A stretch of DNA of 11,473 nt, taken from the NCBI GenBank assembly GCA_002396205.1, contig DGXB01000118.1:875-12347 (forward strand). The letters are read 5' to 3'. A program made the position numbers and the translations under genes. Each line of letters starts with the position of its first letter. The first letter of the stretch is position 1. Shown here piece by piece: positions 6,393 to 11,473 of the stretch. Source of the DNA: Bacteroidales bacterium UBA4243 (GTDB lineage Bacteria > Bacteroidota > Bacteroidia > Bacteroidales > F082). The notes under the pieces are model-generated. The model was not told where the DNA came from and did no database searches. It saw nothing but the letters and a program-made list of their open reading frames with translations.

Positions 6393-7181
6393 ATGAAGAG
6401 ATTTCTACTCATGACAATTTTGATTTCACTGTCCGCACTATGTTTCGGGCAGGATGTCGAGACGGTGTCGGAACGGTTCCATTACCGATACTTGAAAAAG
6501 GAACAGACTAAAGAGCAAATCCAAAAGGACAACGAGGAACGCCAACGCAATTGGCAGGAGGAACTGGCCGCCATGAAGGCCAACCTTGCCGAGGGGCAGC
6601 GCGTTTCCGACAATGTGAAGATTGAGGTGCAGACGGATGTCGAGGACAACGACCTCATTATCTCGGTGGCCTACGAAACGCTTGTCGTTGCCGATGCCGC
6701 CGACGACTATGCCCTCGGCAAGTACACCATCCAAAACTCGAACGCCTGTATGTTGATGTGCAACTTCCTGAAAAGCAAGCTGGAAAACGATCTTGCCGAC
6801 TACCTGAAGGAAGGTGCCAAGGTGGACACGAAGATTACTGGTGCCACCGATGGCACGCCCATTCGCTCGCGCATTGCCTACAAAGGCGAATATGGCGACT
6901 TCACCGACAAGCCCATCACCTTGAATGGCGCTCCTTACAACATGACTGTGACGCAAAAATCGGGTGTGACCACCAATGGCCAACTGGCATTTCTGCGCAC
7001 CCAAGGCGTTGAGGACTTTTTGAAGACGCAAGTGGAACCTTTGAAGCACACCGAGAATACTTTCCAAAGTATCGCTGTAGAAAACAAGGAAAAAGGTGGC
7101 GGCTACCGTCGCGTATCGGTCGAGATGACCATTCGCGGCGCCTTTACTGAAGTGGAACCCGCAAAAACCGAAAAGCCATGA
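6393..7181 (+). CDS. Secreted protein with divergent OmpA-like C-terminal domain
   Basis: This 262-residue protein has a signal peptide (residues 1-19, cleavage probably before Q20 in ALCFGQ). A highly charged, probably coiled-coil stretch follows (~34-68, rich in Glu, Lys and Gln). The C-terminal part resembles the OmpA/MotB peptidoglycan-binding fold: KVDTKITGATDGTP (143-156) looks like the strand with the TD motif, NGQLAFLRTQGVEDFL (195-210) like the family's NxxLSxxRAxxVxxYL helix with R202 in the key position, and YRRVSVEMTI (238-247) like the final NRRVEI strand. A ~40-residue insertion between strand and helix is unusual, so the match is tentative. If correct, the protein would sit in the periplasm and contact the cell wall. 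It is the first gene behind the promoter at 6246, and its stop overlaps the next start (ATGA 7178-7181), suggesting coupled translation. No Shine-Dalgarno site is visible. Confidence 0.75.
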   Translation: MKRFLLMTILISLSALCFGQDVETVSERFHYRYLKKEQTKEQIQKDNEERQRNWQEELAAMKANLAEGQRVSDNVKIEVQTDVEDNDLIISVAYETLVVADAADDYALGKYTIQNSNACMLMCNFLKSKLENDLADYLKEGAKVDTKITGATDGTPIRSRIAYKGEYGDFTDKPITLNGAPYNMTVTQKSGVTTNGQLAFLRTQGVEDFLKTQVEPLKHTENTFQSIAVENKEKGGGYRRVSVEMTIRGAFTEVEPAKTEKP

Positions 7182-8032
7182 AGAAAAAAAGAATGATTTT
7201 GGCTGCCCTATTAATAATAGGTGTGCAAACGCTCATGGCACAGCAAGACAATGTGACCAACATCCGCGCTGTCCAGGAAGACAAGATGGTGACCATCACT
7301 TATGATTTGAAGACCCGTTCCGATGTGCGCCTGCTGATCTCCATTGACGACGGTGAGCATTACACTGACACGATGAAAATAACAGGATTCGTCAACCGTT
7401 CCATTCCGGCTGGGAAAAACAAGACCATCCGTTGGAAGGCTTTCCAGGACTTGGGCTATGGCGACTATCCCCTGATTCGTTTCAAGTTCATTACGCAAGA
7501 AAGCAAGCCAGCCCAACCAGTCCAGCCAGTCGTTTCCAAAAGCAAAGGCTTGAAAACTTTCGCCACGCTCAACGGCTCGTATGGTTCTTCGGGTATCCCA
7601 ATGGTCGGATTCACGGTGGGACAATACGACAAGTTCGGCTGGTTCGTGACCTTGATGACAGGTCTGGATTTCGATTACATGGGCTATCAGGTGGTAGACC
7701 ATTGCAAGAAAGACGGCTACATCGGCGACATCCTGCCTTTCTACAATCCCGAAAGCAAGATTAGTGCGGTTTCGGGGATGGTGGGCGGCTTGATGCGGTT
7801 GACCGATGCCATTTATGCCAAGGTCGGCGTTGGTTACGGTATGCGTTCCGTGGCGTGGCAGCTTTGGGAAGGCGACTATGTGACCAACGACGGTTTCTCA
7901 GCCCACGGCGTGGACGTTAGTGCAGGCTTCTTGTTCGACTTAAGCCGATTTGTCATCACTTTGGATGGTGTTAGCACCAATTTCAATGTTTTCGAGGCTC
8001 GTTTGGGTCTTGGTTTTAGATTTACAAAATAA
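7178..8032 (+). CDS. Outer-membrane protein: Ig-like N-terminal domain plus predicted beta-barrel
   Basis: This 284-residue protein has a signal peptide (1-21, LMA|QQDN). Residues 22-107 form an Ig/E-set-like domain (VTNIRAVQEDKMVTITYDL, DVRLLISIDDGEHY, RSIPAGKNKTIRW), a layout I know from many uncharacterised Bacteroidota secreted proteins. A Pro/Gln/Lys-rich linker (108-124) leads to ~160 residues of alternating strands rich in Gly, Phe and Tyr (GWFVTLMTGLDFDYMGY, AIYAKVGVGYGMRS, FEARLGLGFRFTK) that end in an aromatic residue near the C-terminus, as outer-membrane barrels do. The N-terminal domain would face the periplasm. No specific function can be assigned. Its ATG overlaps the stop of the OmpA-like gene, so the two proteins are probably made together and may act together (inference). 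The next gene begins 35 bases later without a promoter. Confidence 0.72.
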   Translation: MKKKRMILAALLIIGVQTLMAQQDNVTNIRAVQEDKMVTITYDLKTRSDVRLLISIDDGEHYTDTMKITGFVNRSIPAGKNKTIRWKAFQDLGYGDYPLIRFKFITQESKPAQPVQPVVSKSKGLKTFATLNGSYGSSGIPMVGFTVGQYDKFGWFVTLMTGLDFDYMGYQVVDHCKKDGYIGDILPFYNPESKISAVSGMVGGLMRLTDAIYAKVGVGYGMRSVAWQLWEGDYVTNDGFSAHGVDVSAGFLFDLSRFVITLDGVSTNFNVFEARLGLGFRFTK

Positions 8033-8067
8033 TTAATTTACTGAATAACAAATAAATAACTATAAAT

Positions 8068-10221
8068 ATGAAAAAATTAAATTTACTGATTTTGGCGGCT
8101 CTGTTCGCCTTTACAGGATGCGGCAAAAAAGCCGACGATGTCAATGTGGAACTGGTCACCGTCGAAAACGAAGTGAAGACTGTTGGCTCTACACAGGCGT
8201 ATTTCGAGTGCGAGTTTCAATATCTCAATGAAATCACCAAAGCCCTTTTGGTCTACTGCGAGGACGACCAACTGAAGTATGCCCAGACTTCGAAACTCGA
8301 ATTGGTTGATGGCAAGTGGATTACCCAGATGAATTACCTTGAAAAGAAGACCAAGTACTACTACAGGTACGAGTTCTATAACGGCTACAACCTGATGTGG
8401 ACCGAAATCTTCAACTTCACCACCACCGACCAGCAAGACAAGCCGACGGTGGAGACCGTAGCTGCCAGCAACATAACGATGACTTCTGCATCGGTGGAAT
8501 GCAACGTGACCAACGATGGAGGCTCGTTCGTGACGGAGCGTGGTATTTGCTACAGCAAGTTTGAGAATCCTTCCTTGTCCGATTCGGTGCGTTACGCAGG
8601 GACGGGCATCGGTCGCTATACTTGCGAGATGACCAACCTCACCAACGCCACCACTTATTACATCCGCGCCTTTGCCACCAACAGCGAAGGCACAAGCTTC
8701 GGCGACGTGATTACGGTGCGTACTGTTGAACATCCCATGCTCCCGACGGTGACCACCGACGAGGTTTCTGACATCACCTTGAACACTGCGGTTTGCGGTG
8801 GCAATGTGCTTAGTGACGGCTTCGCGACCATTACTGAAAGAGGCATTTGCTATGCCACTCACGAAGAACCTACCGTGTTCGATTATAAGGTGCCAGGCGG
8901 TGAAGGCTTGGGCTTGTTCCAGTGCCGCATGTCGGGATTGGAGACGCTGACCACTTACTATGTGCGCGCCTATGCCCGCAATAGTGAGGGTTATGCCTAC
9001 GGCAACGAAGTAACCTTTGTGACCGCAGATGAAACCTTCTTGCCAGAAGTGATTACACACGAAGTGACTGATTTCAACCACTTCTATGCCGTGGGTGGCG
9101 GTGAGGTGGTTTCCAACGGTGGTTTGGACATCATCGAACGCGGTATCTGTTGGAGTACTTCGCCTAATCCAACCACGACAGGCAACAAGCTGACAGCTGG
9201 AACGGGTATGGGTGAGTTTGAGTGCCGCATGATGTGCTTGTTTGGCAACACGACTTATTATGTTCGTGCTTTTGCAGCTAATGAAGCAGGTATGAAATAT
9301 GGCAATGAGGTGACATTTACCACTTTGCCACATCCGAACACCGCTCCAGAAGGTTCCATTCCTTCCTTGTTCTCGGTAAGCGAAACGCAACAGGTGTTCT
9401 TCTCTCAAGGCAACCTGCAATATCAGGCCACGTCCGGCACTTGGCGTTTTGCAGAGCATCAGTATGATTTTGTGGGAGGCACTAATGCATGGTCGCAAGA
9501 AGAGTTTGGCAATGTGTATGCTGGTGGAGTGAAATGCAGCAACAACAACATTTCGCCCACATATTCGGGCTGGATTGACCTATTTGGTTGGGCCACTTCG
9601 GGTTGGAACAACAACAACCATTATTATCATCCGTATGATTATGAATCTACGGGTTGGACTGTGGATGGCTATGGTTACGGTTACTGGGATGGCGAATATG
9701 CTAGTTATTCCATGACGGGCGACCAAATCAACTGCGACTGGGGCGTTTACAATGCCATTAGTAATGGAGGAAATCAAGCTGGTGTATGGAGAACGTTGGA
9801 TGCTAGTGAATGGGGTTATATTTTAGAGGGTCGTACAAATGCCACGTATAAGCGCTCACGTGCTTCAGTCAATGGCAATAATGGTTTTGTGCTGCTTCCC
9901 GATGCCTGGATTATTCCTTCGGGTCTCTCGTTTACGGCTAATGCCGCTGACTACGAAACCAACAGCTATGATCTTGCACAATGGAGCCAAATGGAAAATG
10001 CTGGGGCAATATTCTTCCCATTGGCAGGTAACCGTTGGCTTGAAGGTGGACAACTAGTGTATGGTGAAGGCGGATCGGATTATTGGTCATCGTCGAGAAT
10101 TTCAAATTCAGATTACGGTTCCAATGCGTCGGCTTATGTGGCCAATTTCTATTACTTCAGTGGGTATTATAGTTCAGAGAGATGTAATGGTCTTCCTGTC
10201 CGTCTAGTTCAGAATTACTAA
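8068..10221 (+). CDS. Lipoprotein with four Fn3-like repeats and FISUMP-like C-terminal domain
   Basis: This 717-residue protein has a lipoprotein signal (FAFTGC, lipidated Cys18). Four domains of about 100 residues follow (~22-119, 126-219, 226-319, 326-419). The last three are clear fibronectin-III-like repeats with ERGIC[YW][SA] and TTYY[IV]RA[FY]A.N..G...G..[VI]T[FV].T motifs; the first is divergent. The C-terminal ~285 residues (433-717) share LFSVS...FSQGNLQYQA, GWIDLFGW.TSGW, DWG.YNAISNGGNQAG.W, EWGYIL, LLPDAW, YWSSS and LPVRLVQ with the next gene. This order (W..L...EW..., LPD.W, AG.R, YWSS, VRLV) resembles the FISUMP/Fib_succ_major (TIGR02145) and DUF1566-type domains, which have C-type-lectin-like relatives. 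It is probably cell-surface anchored; the ligand is unknown. The C-terminal part is A/T- and Tyr/Asn-richer than its neighbours. The start is unambiguous at ATG 8068 after an A/T-rich leader. Confidence 0.82.
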   Translation: MKKLNLLILAALFAFTGCGKKADDVNVELVTVENEVKTVGSTQAYFECEFQYLNEITKALLVYCEDDQLKYAQTSKLELVDGKWITQMNYLEKKTKYYYRYEFYNGYNLMWTEIFNFTTTDQQDKPTVETVAASNITMTSASVECNVTNDGGSFVTERGICYSKFENPSLSDSVRYAGTGIGRYTCEMTNLTNATTYYIRAFATNSEGTSFGDVITVRTVEHPMLPTVTTDEVSDITLNTAVCGGNVLSDGFATITERGICYATHEEPTVFDYKVPGGEGLGLFQCRMSGLETLTTYYVRAYARNSEGYAYGNEVTFVTADETFLPEVITHEVTDFNHFYAVGGGEVVSNGGLDIIERGICWSTSPNPTTTGNKLTAGTGMGEFECRMMCLFGNTTYYVRAFAANEAGMKYGNEVTFTTLPHPNTAPEGSIPSLFSVSETQQVFFSQGNLQYQATSGTWRFAEHQYDFVGGTNAWSQEEFGNVYAGGVKCSNNNISPTYSGWIDLFGWATSGWNNNNHYYHPYDYESTGWTVDGYGYGYWDGEYASYSMTGDQINCDWGVYNAISNGGNQAGVWRTLDASEWGYILEGRTNATYKRSRASVNGNNGFVLLPDAWIIPSGLSFTANAADYETNSYDLAQWSQMENAGAIFFPLAGNRWLEGGQLVYGEGGSDYWSSSRISNSDYGSNASAYVANFYYFSGYYSSERCNGLPVRLVQNY
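8443..9327 (+). repeat. Three 300-bp in-frame repeats encoding Fn3-like domains
   Basis: Codons 126-219, 226-319 and 326-419 encode domains whose landmarks recur at exactly 100-residue steps: ERGIC at 157-161, 257-261 and 357-361; the second Cys at 186, 286 and 386; TYY[IV]R ending at 200, 300 and 400. A divergent copy precedes them (YYYR ends at 100). Similarity is at protein level; the DNA copies have diverged, so this is not a recent duplication. Confidence 0.85.
10081..10218 (+). other. Tyr/Asn/Ser-rich C-terminal segment, candidate variable region
   Basis: Codons 672-717 read YWSSSRISNSDYGSNASAYV, then ANFYYFSGYYSSERCNGLP and VRLVQNY. The flanks (YWSS, VRLVQ) are conserved in the next gene while the middle is not. 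In this region many codons end in T or C (TAT, AGT, AAT, TGT, GGT, ATT), which is what adenine mutagenesis of AAT/AAC codons by a diversity-generating retroelement would leave. No template repeat or reverse transcriptase is in the window, so this is only a candidate. Confidence 0.3.
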
Positions 10222-10233
10222 ATCAACTAATAG

Positions 10234-10265
10234 AATCAGGGAGAGTCATCAGACCCTCCCTGATT
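10234..10265 (+). other. Intergenic hairpin between the two lipoprotein genes
   Basis: AATCAGGGAG (10234-10243) and CTCCCTGATT (10256-10265) are perfect inverted repeats. Inside, GTC (10245-10247) can pair with GAC (10252-10254) around an ATCA loop after one mismatch. No T run follows and the next ATG is 16 bases downstream. It may be an attenuator, an RNA-stabilising or processing stem, or a partial terminator that lowers expression of the second lipoprotein. Confidence 0.65.
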
Positions 10266-10281
10266 GTAATACTAAAGGGAA

Positions 10282-11130
10282 ATGAAGAAAAACAGTTTTA
10301 TCATAGGTTTATGCCTGCTCCTCTGCGTCTTCTCAGCTTGCCAAAAGGAAAACGGAGAGAATGGCGGCAACAATGGCAATGGAGACACACCATCTACCGA
10401 AGGCAGCCTTTCGGGGCTGTTCTCTGTGGGCAACGGCAAGACAGTGCGCTTCTCGCAAGGCAATCTGCAATACCAGGCCTCTACGGACACTTGGCGTTTC
10501 GCCGAAAATCAATATGACTGCATCGGAAGCTCCAACAGCAACATCAGCCTCTTCTATCAAGGTTGGGTGGACTTGTTCGGTTGGGGCACCAGCGGCTTCA
10601 ACGACATCAAGCCCTGGCTCATTGATTACGATATGGATGCCATGAGTATCACCGGAACGAAATACGACTGGGGCCTGAACAACGCCATTTCCAACGGCGG
10701 CAACAAGGCAGGTTTGTGGCATCTGCTCACCATTGACCAATGGGAGTATATCCTCAATAGGCGTAACGGCTCGCGCTTTGCCAAAGCCACCGTCAACAAC
10801 GTGCGCGGCCTTTTGCTCCTTCCCGACGGTTGGAGCACTGCCACATATTCCTTAAATGCCATCAATGATGCGGAAGGCGGATACGAAAGCAACTATGTTT
10901 CTGCAACCGATTGGAGCAATGTCTTGGAAACCAACGGTGTGGTGTTTCTGCCTTGCGCTGGCTTGCGCGAAGGCACGACGGTGAATTATGTGAACGGCTT
11001 CGGGCGCTATTGGTCCTCGACTTATATCGAGAAAGCCCGCAGCCTATTCATACACCAGAGCGATGTGCGTCCCGAGGGGGCCGACTATCATTGGGGACTT
11101 TCCGTCCGCCTCGTCCAAGACGCAAATTAA
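10282..11130 (+). CDS. Lipoprotein, FISUMP-like domain only; paralog of the preceding gene's C-terminus
   Basis: This 282-residue protein has a lipoprotein signal (CVFSAC, lipidated Cys20) followed by a Gly/Asn/Glu linker (21-42, KENGENGGNNGNGD). The rest aligns along its whole length with residues 430-717 of the upstream lipoprotein: GLFSVGNGKTVRFSQGNLQY, TWRFAENQYD, GWVDLFGWGTSGF, DWGLNNAISNGGNKAGLW, QWEYIL, LLLPDGW, FLPCAGLR, RYWSSTY and LSVRLVQD. It lacks the Fn3-like stalk and a ~35-residue Tyr/Gly/Asn-rich insertion present upstream. Like its relative it resembles FISUMP/Fib_succ_major domains. A charged segment right after the lipid-bearing Cys (QKENGE) is compatible with Bacteroidota surface-export signals, but not proof. 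Its G+C is higher than that of the homologous upstream region. It is the last gene of the operon; a terminator follows after ~34 bases. Confidence 0.82.
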   Translation: MKKNSFIIGLCLLLCVFSACQKENGENGGNNGNGDTPSTEGSLSGLFSVGNGKTVRFSQGNLQYQASTDTWRFAENQYDCIGSSNSNISLFYQGWVDLFGWGTSGFNDIKPWLIDYDMDAMSITGTKYDWGLNNAISNGGNKAGLWHLLTIDQWEYILNRRNGSRFAKATVNNVRGLLLLPDGWSTATYSLNAINDAEGGYESNYVSATDWSNVLETNGVVFLPCAGLREGTTVNYVNGFGRYWSSTYIEKARSLFIHQSDVRPEGADYHWGLSVRLVQDAN

Positions 11131-11163
11131 GACAGTTCGTTGAACGACAACGGATAAATGTTT

Positions 11164-11202
11164 TGTAGAGACGTCATAATATGGCGTCTCTACACATTTT
11201 TT
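11164..11202 (+). terminator. Palindromic terminator after the envelope operon
   Basis: TGTAGAGACG (11164-11173) pairs perfectly with CGTCTCTACA (11185-11194). Pairing continues inward through T-G and CAT/ATG to a three-base AAT loop, a 14-bp stem. CA and a six-T run (11197-11202) follow, fitting an intrinsic terminator. TGTAGAGACG...CGTCTCTACA palindromes recur in many genomes of this phylum as far as I recall, so it may also be a dispersed repeat. Confidence 0.75.
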
Positions 11203-11221
11203 GGTCTTTTTCGTGATGTGC

Positions 11222-11252
11222 TTTGCGTATTTGCGGATTTCTTGTAACTTTG
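11222..11252 (+). promoter_or_regulatory. Predicted recQ promoter, both boxes consensus
   Basis: TTTG at 11222-11225, a 19-base spacer, then TAACTTTG at 11245-11252 gives a full match to the Bacteroidota consensus TTTG-N19-TAnnTTTG, the best promoter in the window. Only 7 bases separate the -7 box from the recQ ATG at 11260, so the transcript is probably leaderless or nearly so. Confidence 0.75.
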
Positions 11253-11259
11253 CATCGTC

Positions 11260-11473
11260 ATGAGTGCCCAAACCAAATCCATATTGAACCGGTACTGGGG
11301 CTATCCCAACTTCCGCCCTTTGCAAGAAGAAATCGTCGATTCGGTGATGGCAGGGAAGGACACGCTCGCGCTGTTGCCCACAGGTGGCGGCAAGAGCATT
11401 TGCTTCCAGGTGCCGGCCATGGCGATGGATGGCCTTTGCCTCGTCATCACGCCCCTCATCGCGCTGATGAAGG
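11260..11473 (+). CDS. recQ: ATP-dependent DNA helicase RecQ, N-terminal part (runs off window)
   Basis: The first 71 codons of a superfamily 2 helicase that unwinds DNA 3' to 5' in recombination and fork repair. The N-terminus has the RecQ motif 0 (NRYWGYPNFRPLQEEIV, residues 10-26), then motif I/Walker A LLPTGGGKS (38-46, K45) followed by ICFQVP, and motif Ia LVITPLIALMK (61-71). ATG 11260 fits the usual length of the segment before motif 0 and is the only Met upstream of it. There is no Shine-Dalgarno site, which fits the very short leader predicted from its promoter. The 3' end is outside the window, so the helicase C-terminal, zinc-binding and HRDC regions cannot be judged. Confidence 0.95.
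   Translation, partial: MSAQTKSILNRYWGYPNFRPLQEEIVDSVMAGKDTLALLPTGGGKSICFQVPAMAMDGLCLVITPLIALMK

Noticed and set aside
8443..9327. Recent DNA-level tandem duplication or CRISPR-like repeat
   Set aside because: Repeats are 300 bp, in frame, diverged at DNA level and clearly protein domains. No short regularly spaced repeats occur in the window.
8083..9498. Long minus-strand open frame (471 codons) opposite the larger lipoprotein
   Set aside because: It is the antisense of a clear coding gene with recognisable repeats and has no recognisable domains. The same applies to minus frames at 1097-2095, 2680-3483 and 4897-5457.

Overview
The window looks like a chromosomal segment from a member of the Bacteroidota, most likely the order Bacteroidales. 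Three things point there. The thrS-infC-rpmI-rplT cluster has protein sequences of Bacteroides type. Promoters match the Bacteroidota consensus TTTG-N19-21-TAnnTTTG, and start codons generally lack Shine-Dalgarno sites. Secreted proteins include outer-membrane barrels and lipoproteins with repeated TTYYVRAYA-type domains that are typical of this phylum. The species cannot be named from this sequence. All intact genes are on the + strand.

Layout: (1) positions 1-636 hold the 3' part of an outer-membrane beta-barrel protein. (2) Positions 681-3976 hold a translation operon, thrS-infC-rpmI-rplT, with its own promoter and a strong intrinsic terminator. infC has no usable ATG/GTG/TTG start and almost certainly starts at a rare ATA or ATC codon behind an AGGAG site. 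(3) Positions 3978-5997 hold uvrB, driven by a promoter that lies partly inside the rplT terminator and sits so close to the ATG that the mRNA is probably leaderless. (4) Positions 5998-6392 have no intact gene. They hold the degraded C-terminus of an IS5-family transposase (minus strand), then a promoter and an untranslated leader. (5) Positions 6393-11130 look like a four-gene envelope operon: a secreted protein with an OmpA-like C-terminus, a protein with an Ig-like domain and a predicted barrel (start overlaps the previous stop as ATGA), a 717-residue lipoprotein with four roughly 100-residue fibronectin-III-like domains and a FISUMP-like C-terminal domain, and a 282-residue lipoprotein that is a paralog of that C-terminal domain. 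(6) A palindromic terminator at 11164-11202 closes the operon. It is followed by the promoter and first 71 codons of recQ, again probably leaderless, running off the window.

The translation, uvrB and recQ genes are housekeeping. The accessory part is the 6.2-11.2 kb envelope operon. Its likely logic (inference) is a periplasmic peptidoglycan-binding-like protein, an outer-membrane barrel and two lipoproteins displaying a shared C-terminal module, one of them on a long multi-domain stalk. The last ~45 residues of the larger lipoprotein resemble the Tyr/Asn/Ser-rich variable ends of proteins targeted by diversity-generating retroelements, but no reverse transcriptase or template repeat is present here, so that remains a hypothesis.
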